A DNA stretch of 27,243 nucleotides from Pseudomonadota bacterium. GTDB lineage: Bacteria > Myxococcota > Myxococcia > Myxococcales > Anaeromyxobacteraceae. This document shows, piece by piece, positions 8,198-15,547 of the stretch (position 1 is its first letter; every line of letters starts with the position of its first letter). Made by a program: the position numbers and the translations under genes. The stretch is taken from positions 1 through 27,243 of the forward strand of contig JAEYZK010000057.1 in the NCBI GenBank assembly GCA_023428085.1, in the 5' to 3' direction. The notes below the pieces were generated by a model, which worked only from the letters and a program-made list of their open reading frames with translations, made no database searches and was not told the DNA's origin.

Positions 8198-8662
8198 CCC
8201 TGCATGGTACCGGGCCGAAGGCGCGGGGACAAAGGTCTCGGCGCCGGCGTCGCGGCCCAGCGTGGATGCCGCGCCGGCCGAGGCCTGCCCGCGTCCTGGG
8301 ACGAGGGGGCGGCGGAGCCGCTGCGGACACGCGGGGGGCAGTCCGGGTGCTGCTGTACTCGACCCACCTCCACACGCGGACGCCGCCGCGGCCTCGATGG
8401 TGTCGAGGGCGCTGGGTTCGACCTGCTGCCTGTTCCCGCCACCCCGACGGGATCGACCTCGCGATCCTCCGCCGTTGAACCGCGCAATTTCACTTGGGGT
8501 CGGAATCGTCCCGTTGACCTCCGCCGCCCGGATCCGCAGGATTGGCGGCCGACACCGCTACCAACCGAGCGTGGAAGATGCGCGCGCCGCAGCAATGGGG
8601 CGCAGGCCCTGAGCGCCTGCCGATCGGCCCGATCGGCTCCCGTGACCAAGAAGGACTCGACG
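8198..8662. other. 465-bp divergent intergenic region
   Basis: This stretch lies between the divergent DUF2238 and M6 protease genes and should hold both promoters. The best candidate toward the protease is TTGACC at 8514-8519, 17 bases, then CAGGAT at 8537-8542, a fair -35 with a poor -10. A slightly AT-richer patch lies at 8483-8510. Short open frames here show no family resemblance and no repeat or RNA gene was recognised. Confidence 0.4.
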
Positions 8663-11044
8663 ATGACGCCCCAGCCGCTCCATTCCAGCCGTCTCCTCCA
8701 CCGCCTCCTCCTGGCGACGTGCCTCCTCGCCGCCGGAGCAGCCCAGGCCGCCCCCTACCACGGTGAGCGCGTGACGGTGCGTCAGCCCGACGGCACCCCG
8801 GTCGAGGTGGTCCTCTGGGGCGACGAGCTCTTCGCGCGCGCCGAGACGACCGACGGCTACGCCCTCGTGATCGAGCCGGGCACCAACCGGATCTGCTACG
8901 CCAAGGCCGGCCAGGACGGTGCGCTCGTCTCCACGGGCATCGCCTACACCGGCGATGAGGACGCCGTCGTGGACGGCCAGCGCAGGCAGCGCACCCGCCC
9001 GAGCGTCGACGCCGAGCTCCGGCGTCGGGGCGTGGCCCGCGGGCTCGAGCACGCCCGCCCTCACGTCGAGCGGCTGCGGGAGACCGCGCGCGGGCACCTG
9101 TGGGGCGGCGGACGCGCCCCCTGGAACGCCCCTGCGTCCGGCTCCACGGCCGCGCAGGTGACGGCGCAGAGCGCGGCCCTGCTCGCCGCCGCGCCCACGG
9201 GGAGCGCGACGGGCCTCCTCGTGCTGGTGGACTTCCCGAACCGGACCGCCACGATCCCCCAGGCCGAGCTCGAGACCGCGTTCAACGGCGCCTCGTACGG
9301 CGACCCGCGCGGCTCGATCCGCACGTGGACCGAGGCGATCTCCTACGGCGCCGTGAGCGTGAACCACCGCGTCACCGCGTATTACCGGGCCCGCAACCCG
9401 ACCACGTACTACCTGCGCGGCGGGCAGGGCGACTACACCGGGGCGACCGAGCTGATGCGCGAGGTGTACGCGTACATCGACGCCAACATCGATCTGCGGA
9501 CGCTGACCGTCGTGAACGGCGCGCTCAGCTCGCTCGCCGTCGTCTACGCCGGGGACGTGATCGCCAACGGCTGGGCGAACTCCCTCTGGCCGCACGCGGC
9601 CGGCGCGCGCTACACGACCTCCGAGGGCGTCCGGATCACGCACTACTACATGAGCAACCTCGGCAGCCGGGTGCCGATCTCGCTCAAGACGCACCGCCAC
9701 GAGCTCGGCCACTCCTTCTTCTCCTGGCCGGACACCTACGACTACGACAGCGACTCGAGGAGCGCGGGCGGCTTCGCCATGGAGACCGACATCCCGTGCG
9801 CCCCCTTCCGCATGTGGGCCGGCTGGATCAACGTCGTCGACGTCAACGGCGTGAACCAGACCTTCACGCTCCCCGCCAACGGGGACACCGCCCTCCGCTA
9901 CCGGAACCCGGGCAACACGCGCGAGTACTTCATCGTCGAGAACCTGCTCAAGACCGGCTGGAACTCGGCCGCGCCCGACCAGGGCCTCCTCGTGTGGCAC
10001 GTGGACGAGGCCGGGGACAACAGCTGGCAGGACATGACGCCGACCCGCCACTACGAGCTCTCCGTCGAGCAGGCCGACGGGCTCTTCGAGCTCGAGCGGA
10101 ACGTCCGCAACGGCGCCGACGGCGACCTCTTCCACGCCGGGTACAAGACCCTCTTCGACGCGACCACCACGCCCAACAGCAACTGGTGGAGCGGCGCCCA
10201 GTCCGGGCTCCGCCTCTCCAACATCGGCGCGATCGGCGGCACCATGAGCGTGACCGTCGGGACCGGGACGGTCACGACCTACGCGCTCACCGTCGCGAAG
10301 GCGGGCACGGGGGCGGGCACCGTCACGTCCTCGACCGGCGGGATCAACTGCGGCACGGCCTGCGCGGCCAGCTTCACGAGCGGCACGACCGTCACCCTGA
10401 CCGCGACCGCGGCCTCGGGCTCGACCTTCGCCGGCTGGAGCGGCGCGTGCGTCGGCACCGGCGCCTGCGTCGTGTCCATGACCACGGCCCGCGCGGTCAC
10501 CGCCACCTTCGACACCTCCGGCGGCACGAGCTACGCGCTCACCGTGACCCGGACCGGCACCGGCAGCGGGACGGTGACCTCGAGCACCGGCGGGATCGAC
10601 TGCGGCACCACCTGCGCGGCCAGCCTCGCGAGCGGCACGACCGTCACCCTGACCGCGACCGCGGCCTCGGGCTCGACCTTCGCCGGCTGGAGCGGCGCCT
10701 GCACCAGCACGACCGGGACCTGCGCGGTCACCATGACCGCGGCCCGCGCCGTCACCGCCACCTTCAGCACCTCGGGCGGCACGACCCCGTGCGCCAACCC
10801 GTCGACCTTCACGAACCAGTCCGGGAACTTCAACACGGCCGGCGCGGTCTGCCTGCGGACCAGCGCCACCGTGAACGGCTGGGGCTGCTCGAACTTCGAG
10901 GGCCGCACCGTCCGCGTGAACGACGGCGCCGCGACCGCCGCTTGCGGCGCGGGGCCGTTCCCGCTCGCGAAGTGGTCGGACGGCTACACCTACTTCTCGG
11001 TGTCCGCCGGCACGTTCCCGTGGGCGAGCCTCTACGCCTGGTAG
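8663..11044 (+). CDS. Secreted M6-family metalloprotease with two tandem repeat domains
   Basis: This 793-residue protein starts at an ATG 7 bases after AAGGA and has a Sec signal peptide ending near AAQA-APYHG (residue 29 or 30). A propeptide-like region runs to about residue 180. The M6 catalytic domain begins around GLLVLVDFPN and includes the zinc site HELGH at 346-350, followed by SFFSWPDTYD, and the family block GLLVWHVDE at 441-449. The zinc loop lacks the LGLPD form typical of InhA-type M6 enzymes. Two Divergent-InlB/bacterial-repeat domains of about 82 residues follow (about 538-620 and 623-705), each with a pair of cysteine pairs. A C-terminal module of about 85 residues with GWGCSNFEGRTV and FPWASLYAW resembles end modules seen on other myxobacterial secreted hydrolases, probably for surface or polymer binding. 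It likely degrades external protein. Confidence 0.9.
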   Translation: MTPQPLHSSRLLHRLLLATCLLAAGAAQAAPYHGERVTVRQPDGTPVEVVLWGDELFARAETTDGYALVIEPGTNRICYAKAGQDGALVSTGIAYTGDEDAVVDGQRRQRTRPSVDAELRRRGVARGLEHARPHVERLRETARGHLWGGGRAPWNAPASGSTAAQVTAQSAALLAAAPTGSATGLLVLVDFPNRTATIPQAELETAFNGASYGDPRGSIRTWTEAISYGAVSVNHRVTAYYRARNPTTYYLRGGQGDYTGATELMREVYAYIDANIDLRTLTVVNGALSSLAVVYAGDVIANGWANSLWPHAAGARYTTSEGVRITHYYMSNLGSRVPISLKTHRHELGHSFFSWPDTYDYDSDSRSAGGFAMETDIPCAPFRMWAGWINVVDVNGVNQTFTLPANGDTALRYRNPGNTREYFIVENLLKTGWNSAAPDQGLLVWHVDEAGDNSWQDMTPTRHYELSVEQADGLFELERNVRNGADGDLFHAGYKTLFDATTTPNSNWWSGAQSGLRLSNIGAIGGTMSVTVGTGTVTTYALTVAKAGTGAGTVTSSTGGINCGTACAASFTSGTTVTLTATAASGSTFAGWSGACVGTGACVVSMTTARAVTATFDTSGGTSYALTVTRTGTGSGTVTSSTGGIDCGTTCAASLASGTTVTLTATAASGSTFAGWSGACTSTTGTCAVTMTAARAVTATFSTSGGTTPCANPSTFTNQSGNFNTAGAVCLRTSATVNGWGCSNFEGRTVRVNDGAATAACGAGPFPLAKWSDGYTYFSVSAGTFPWASLYAW
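10378..10698 (+). repeat. Tandem repeat with a 69-bp identical core in the M6 protease
   Basis: The segments 10378-10446 and 10630-10698 are identical over 69 bases, 252 bp apart, inside two tandem repeat units of about 250 bp. The flanking parts of the units differ at many positions, including silent sites. The identical core encodes the SGTTVTLTATAASG stretch and the following FAGWSGA. This suggests recent duplication or gene conversion limited to the core. Confidence 0.9.
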
Positions 11045-11065
11045 CCCGCGGCGCGCGAGAGGTCC

Positions 11066-11099
11066 CGGCGGCCTCGGTCCTCCCGGGCCGAGGCCGCCG
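11066..11099. terminator. Bidirectional hairpin terminator between convergent genes
   Basis: CGGCGGCCTCGG at 11066-11077 pairs perfectly with CCGAGGCCGCCG at 11088-11099 across a 10-base loop. It lies in the 63-bp gap between the M6 protease (ends 11044, +) and the sensor kinase (ends 11108, -). The 12-bp GC stem and its placement fit a terminator serving both strands. There is no clear U-tract, as is common in such GC-rich genomes. Confidence 0.65.
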
Positions 11100-11107
11100 C
11101 AGCTTCG

Positions 11108-13849
11108 TCACTCCGCGAGCGCGGGCTCCGCCGGCAGGATGAGCCGGAACCGGGCGCCGCGTCCGGGGCCGTCGCTCTCGGCCACGATCCTCCCGCCCAT
11201 CCGCTTCACGTCGTTGGCGCAGGAGTGCAGCCCGAAGCCGTGCCCCGCGGGCTTGGTCGTGAAGCCGTACGAGAAGAGCCGCTCCGCCGCGTGCCGGGGG
11301 ATGCCCTCCCCGGCGTCGCCGATCTCGATCACGGTCGCCCCGTCGGGCGCCGCCGAGAGCTCGACGCTCAGCACCCGCGCGTCCTCCGGGGTCCGCTCCA
11401 TGGCCTCGACGCCGTTCTTGATGAGGTTGACGAGCGCGTGGATGATCTTGAAGCGCTGGACGGGCACCGGCGGGACCCGCGCGAGCTTGCGCCGGACCTG
11501 CACGTGGTGGCGCGTGAGGTTCGCGGCCTGGAGCTTCAGGGAGGCCTCGATGAGGATCGCCGGATCGAGGCGCTCGGTCAGCAGGTGATCCCGCCCGTCG
11601 CGCGCGTAGTCCTGGAGCGTCGCCACCGTGTCCCGCACCAGCGCCACGTTGGCGACGAGCTCCGCGGCCTCGGCGTGGATCCGGTTCCGCTCGAGCTCGA
11701 GCGACCGCGCCAGCTCGCGGCAGTAGTCCGGGATGAGGGAGCCCCGGGGATCGGAGGCGAAGAAGCCCGCCAGGTCCTTCCGCTGCGCCTCGAGGAGCTC
11801 GGCGAGGCGGACGAGCCTGCCCACCGCGGTGTCTCCCGCGGACGCCGCGACCGCCTCCGCGGAGACGCTGACGCTCGTGAGCAGGTTGCCGACGTTGTGG
11901 AGCGCCCCGACCGCGATCTCGGCCATCCCGGCCTCGTGGGCGATCTCCACGAGCTGCTGCTGCGCCTCCTTCAGCTGCCGGGCGCGCTCCTCCACCCGCG
12001 CCTCGAGCTCCTCCGCGTACCTGCGGACCTCCTTCATGAGCGCGCTCGCCTGGAACGCGCGGCCCAGCTGGTTCGCGAGGGACTCGTAGCCCCCGCCGCT
12101 CATCGCGCCGATCTCGCAGACGCCGAACCCGGTCACCTCGGCGCCGAAGTGCAGCGGCATGACCTGGTAGGCGTACCGGTGCGCGTCCGTGAACCGCCCG
12201 GGCACGAGGCGGCGCGCCGCGAACGGGCCGGGCACGGGATCGAGGGCCACGCTGTCGCTGAGCGCGTAGTGGTACTCCAGCACCGCGGTCCGGGCCTCGG
12301 GATCCGTCACCCGCGCCAGGTAGAAGCTCTCCACGCCGAGCTTCGGGAGCTGCGCCTCGAGCGCGTCGGTGAACTCGTCCTCCTCCACGCCCGTGATCCG
12401 GAACACGTGCTGCAGCACGAGCGCCTCGTTCTCGAGCTCGTACGATCGCGCCGCCTGCACGTGCTCCGCCCGCTGGCCGAGGAGCGCGACGGCGCGCGAG
12501 AGGAGCGCGAGCAGCGGTTCGCCGCCGCGCGCGGGGAGCGTCCGCGCCACCGCCAGGAACGCGTCCTGCACCGCCCCGTGCCAGCGCAGCGGGACGATGC
12601 CGGCGCCGACCCCCGCGGACACGGCGGCGTCGAGGACCGTCAGGAACCGGGCGGGGCCGCCCCGGAGCTCGGCGCGCAGCGCCTCGACCAGCGCCGCCGC
12701 GGGGCGCCCGGGCAGCTCGGTCATCCAGGCGTACGCCGCCTCGAGGGCGGCGGCGATCCCGTGGTCCCCTGCACCGCGCGGCGACCCGGGCTCCTCGCGC
12801 TCCGGCCCCGCCCGATCGCGGGCGGGCTCGGCATGGGCGCAGCCGCAGGAGCGGCGGTAGACCGGGCGGGTCCGGAAGATCGTCGTCTCCGGGACGGCGC
12901 GGCCGCGGACGAGCGCGAGCACCTGCTGGACCGCCGCGACGCCGATCTCCCGGAGCGGCTGGCACACCGTGCTGAGCGGCGGGAGCACCGAGGCGGCGTC
13001 GCGCTGGTCGTCGAAGCCGGCGACCGCCACGTCGTCGGGGACGCGCACGCCCCGCCGCTGCAGCTCGCGCATGGCCTGGATCGCCATGAGATCGTTCGCG
13101 CCCACCAGCGCGTCGAAGGAGACGCGCCGTTCGTCCAGGAGCGCCCGCACCGCCTGCGGCCCCGCGTGGGACGTGAAGTCCCCGGGGCAGACGAGCGCGG
13201 CGTCGAACGGGAGGCCGTGGCGCGCCAGCGCCGCGCGGTACCCCTGGAGGCGCGCCTCGGCCTCCTCGTTGAGGTCGGGACCGCGGACGAAGGCGATCCG
13301 CCTGCGCCCGTGGACCGCGACGAGGTGATCGACGATGGACTCCACGCCGCTGTCGTTGTTCACCAGCAGCGAGGGCACGCCGGGGATCAGCTTGCCGACG
13401 CTCACCACCGGGAGTCCGGAGTAGCGGCGCAGGAACGCGTGCACCTCGCCCTCGGCGAAGCAGCCGGCGCCGTTCGCCTCCCGCCCCATCTGCTCGATGG
13501 CCGGCGGCTGGTAGCCGTCCCTGCCCATGTTGAGCGTGCCGAACAGGCCGATGATCCCGTCCACCGTCTCCGGGCCGGGGAGGTCGAAGATCAGCCGCTC
13601 CAGCCGCTGGCCCCGGGCCGGCCCGGCGAGGAAGCAGAGCAGGTTCACGTCCTCGGCCGCGGTGGCCCGGACGACCGTCCGCCACAGCTGCTCCTCGTAC
13701 CCCTCGAACAGATTGTCGAGGAGCAGCGCGAGCGTGGGGCGTTCCCGGGTCGCCGAAGCCACGGGACCGACACACTGCAGCCTCCACGCCAGCCCTCGCC
13801 CCGGAGCGTGCGGCCCCTGGCAGGCGGGTCTGCGCGGCCACTGTGTCAC
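11108..13849 (-). CDS. LacI-type sugar-sensor domain fused to a histidine kinase
   Basis: This is a protein of up to 913 residues. Residues about 37-330 are the ligand-binding domain of LacI/GalR regulators (VNNDSGVESIVDHL, FVRGPDLNEEAEARLQGY, VPDDVAVAGFDD, CQPLREIGVAAV), but no DNA-binding helix-turn-helix precedes it. A Cys segment, RRSCGCAH, follows at 332-339. A middle region, probably GAF-like (about 470-585), leads to a coiled coil (about 600-635). The kinase core has the phospho-acceptor motif ALHNVGNLL (His651) instead of the common HExxTP, then NLIKNGVEAM, IGDAGEGIP, FTTKPAGHGFGLHS. No signal peptide or membrane segment is seen, so it should sense a cytoplasmic ligand, probably a sugar. 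No receiver domain gene is adjacent. The start is uncertain: GTG at 13849 is the longest, but the first 30 residues look non-coding and GTG at 13762 is likely. It is divergent from the GH8 gene. Confidence 0.85.
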   Translation of the reverse strand: MTQWPRRPACQGPHAPGRGLAWRLQCVGPVASATRERPTLALLLDNLFEGYEEQLWRTVVRATAAEDVNLLCFLAGPARGQRLERLIFDLPGPETVDGIIGLFGTLNMGRDGYQPPAIEQMGREANGAGCFAEGEVHAFLRRYSGLPVVSVGKLIPGVPSLLVNNDSGVESIVDHLVAVHGRRRIAFVRGPDLNEEAEARLQGYRAALARHGLPFDAALVCPGDFTSHAGPQAVRALLDERRVSFDALVGANDLMAIQAMRELQRRGVRVPDDVAVAGFDDQRDAASVLPPLSTVCQPLREIGVAAVQQVLALVRGRAVPETTIFRTRPVYRRSCGCAHAEPARDRAGPEREEPGSPRGAGDHGIAAALEAAYAWMTELPGRPAAALVEALRAELRGGPARFLTVLDAAVSAGVGAGIVPLRWHGAVQDAFLAVARTLPARGGEPLLALLSRAVALLGQRAEHVQAARSYELENEALVLQHVFRITGVEEDEFTDALEAQLPKLGVESFYLARVTDPEARTAVLEYHYALSDSVALDPVPGPFAARRLVPGRFTDAHRYAYQVMPLHFGAEVTGFGVCEIGAMSGGGYESLANQLGRAFQASALMKEVRRYAEELEARVEERARQLKEAQQQLVEIAHEAGMAEIAVGALHNVGNLLTSVSVSAEAVAASAGDTAVGRLVRLAELLEAQRKDLAGFFASDPRGSLIPDYCRELARSLELERNRIHAEAAELVANVALVRDTVATLQDYARDGRDHLLTERLDPAILIEASLKLQAANLTRHHVQVRRKLARVPPVPVQRFKIIHALVNLIKNGVEAMERTPEDARVLSVELSAAPDGATVIEIGDAGEGIPRHAAERLFSYGFTTKPAGHGFGLHSCANDVKRMGGRIVAESDGPGRGARFRLILPAEPALAE

Positions 13850-13879
13850 GGGAACCCAGGGCGAGGACCCAGCATCGCT

Positions 13880-13911
13880 GCCCGCCGCGAGGTGCGGGCG
13901 CGGCGGCGGGC
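13880..13911. promoter_or_regulatory. Inverted repeat between sensor kinase and GH8 gene
   Basis: GCCCGCCGC at 13880-13888 pairs with GCGGCGGGC at 13903-13911 across 14 bases. It lies just upstream of the putative GH8 promoter in the divergent region and could be an operator for both genes. GC-only repeats arise by chance in such DNA, so confidence is low. Confidence 0.25.
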
Positions 13912-13937
13912 CTTCGTCCGCGCCCCTGACGAAACGG

Positions 13938-13967
13938 TTGAAGTGCCGGCCCGGCTTCCTCTAGCGT
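13938..13967 (+). promoter_or_regulatory. Candidate promoter of the GH8 gene, leaderless layout
   Basis: TTGAAG at 13938-13943, 18 bases, then TAGCGT at 13962-13967. The ATG follows only 5 bases later and no Shine-Dalgarno sequence is present, so transcription would begin at or next to the start codon. Confidence 0.4.
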
Positions 13968-13972
13968 GTCGC

Positions 13973-15337
13973 ATGCTCCGCATCGACCCAGCCCGCCCCG
14001 CCCGCGCGACCGCCACGACCCTGGCCCTCTCGCTCTCCCTCGCCGCCTGCGCGCCGACCGCACGCGTCGCCCCACCGGCCGCGGCGCCGGAGCCTGCAGC
14101 GGCGGCGCCTGCCGCCCCCGCGGCAGGGGAGAGCGCGCGCGGCGCGTACTTCACGGGCGCGTACCCGAACCTCTTCGTCGAGCTGCTCGGGAAGAAGCCG
14201 GCCGAGGTGCAGGCCCGCGTCCGGGCGGCGTACGAGCGGCTGTTCGAGGGCGACGAGGACGAGCGGGTCTACTACCCCGTCGGCGGCGACATGGCCTACA
14301 TCCTCGACGTCGGGAGCGGCGACATCCGCAGCGAGGGGATGTCGTACGGGATGATGATCGCGGTCCAGCTCGATCGGCGCGAGGTGTTCGACCGGCTCTG
14401 GCGCTTCACGACGAAGTACATGCGCCACGAGCGTGGACCGTTCAAGGGGTACTTCGCGTGGCACGTCCGCCGCGAGAAGGACCCGAAGGGCCCGCTCGGC
14501 GAGAAGATCTCCGACAACCCGGCCTCCGACGGCGAGGCCTGGTTCGCCACCGCGCTCTTCTTCGCCGCGCACCGCTGGGGGACGGACGGCGGCATCGACT
14601 ACCGCGCGGAGGCGCAGGCCATCCTCGACGTCATGCTGCACAAGCACGCGCAGCAGGACCGCGGCGACGTCACCGACATGTTCGACCGCGAGACGAAGCT
14701 CATCGTGTTCGTGCCGCAAGGTCCCCACGCGCGGCACACCGACCCTTCGTACCAGGTCCCCCACTACCTCGAGCTCTGGGCGCGGTGGGGGAAGCGCGAC
14801 CGCGCGTTCTGGTGCGCCGCCGCGGCGGCGAGCCGGGCCCATCTCCGCGCGGCGGCGCACCCGAAGACCGGCCTCTCCCCGGACTACTCGACCTTCGACG
14901 GGAGGCCGTACGACGCCGGCCCGGGGAACCCCGGTCACGCCGACTTCCGCTACGACGCCTTCCGCGTGGCGTCCAACGTCGCGGTCGATCACCTCTGGTT
15001 CCGCAAGGACCCGTGGCAGGTCGCGCAGAGCGATCGGCTGCTCGCGTTCTTCGACGCGCAGGGGCCGAACTACAGCGCGCTCTACCAGGTCGACGGGAAG
15101 CCGATCGCGAGCCACCCGCGCGGCGTCGGCCTGGCGGCGATGAACGCGGCCGCCGCCCTGGCCGCCCGGGATCCCGAGCTGCGTGAGCAGTTCGTGGAGG
15201 AGCTCTGGAGGATGTCGGCGCCGATGGGCAAGTGGCGCTACTACGACGGCATGCTCTACCTGCTCGGCATGCTCCAGGTGAGCGGGAACTTCCGCGTGTA
15301 CCACCCGGCGGCCGGCCCCGTCGCGGCGTGCGACTGA
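13973..15337 (+). CDS. GH8 lipoprotein, reducing-end xylose-releasing exo-oligoxylanase-like
   Basis: This 454-residue lipoprotein has a signal peptide ending in LAAC (Cys26) and an Ala/Pro linker to about residue 53, so the enzyme should be membrane-anchored outside the cytoplasm. The rest is a glycoside hydrolase family 8 domain. DIRSEGMSYGMMIAVQLDRREVFDRLW carries the general acid Glu121; the run NPASDGEAWFATALFFAAHRWG (around Asp186) and FRYDAFRV (Asp328, probable general base) are also family blocks. The sequence is closest in my recognition to Rex-type enzymes (EC 3.2.1.156), which release xylose from the reducing end of xylo-oligosaccharides; a GH8 endoglucanase or chitosanase is less likely. 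The start was chosen for the signal peptide; no ribosome binding site is seen. The divergent sugar-sensor kinase and downstream binding protein fit a xylan-use locus. Confidence 0.9.
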   Translation: MLRIDPARPARATATTLALSLSLAACAPTARVAPPAAAPEPAAAAPAAPAAGESARGAYFTGAYPNLFVELLGKKPAEVQARVRAAYERLFEGDEDERVYYPVGGDMAYILDVGSGDIRSEGMSYGMMIAVQLDRREVFDRLWRFTTKYMRHERGPFKGYFAWHVRREKDPKGPLGEKISDNPASDGEAWFATALFFAAHRWGTDGGIDYRAEAQAILDVMLHKHAQQDRGDVTDMFDRETKLIVFVPQGPHARHTDPSYQVPHYLELWARWGKRDRAFWCAAAAASRAHLRAAAHPKTGLSPDYSTFDGRPYDAGPGNPGHADFRYDAFRVASNVAVDHLWFRKDPWQVAQSDRLLAFFDAQGPNYSALYQVDGKPIASHPRGVGLAAMNAAAALAARDPELREQFVEELWRMSAPMGKWRYYDGMLYLLGMLQVSGNFRVYHPAAGPVAACD

Positions 15338-15503
15338 CCGGCCCGCGAGGTCGTTCGTCGGTCGCTCGCCCGGACCGCGCGGCGTGTGTGCGGTGGTGAA
15401 CGCCGCCACGGCAAGGGCCCCGGACATCGTGGAGGAAGCCCTGGAGATGAGGGCGGGACCTCCACCTCCGCGTCCCGGTCCGCCGGCCTGCTGCCTCGGG
15501 GTG

Positions 15504-15538
15504 TAGAATCCGATCCGGTCGATGGACCACCAACCGGA
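15504..15538 (+). promoter_or_regulatory. Candidate -10 element and inverted repeat before the binding-protein gene
   Basis: TAGAAT at 15504-15509 resembles a -10 box, without a good -35 at the right distance. Just after it, TCCGGT at 15514-15519 and ACCGGA at 15533-15538 form a 6-bp inverted repeat with a 13-base spacer, ending 9 bases before the ATG. It could be an operator or a hairpin over the translation start. Confidence 0.35.
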
Positions 15539-15547
15539 CGGACACCG

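Noticed and set aside
8414..8423. GGTTCGACC, like a tRNA T-loop
   Set aside because: The flanking bases do not pair as a T-stem and no anticodon arm or acceptor stem can be built around it.
11225..13960. + strand frame antisense to the sensor kinase, continuous with the GH8 frame
   Set aside because: Only the part after the ATG at 13973 has a signal peptide and GH8 motifs; the upstream part is a GC-driven shadow of the kinase.
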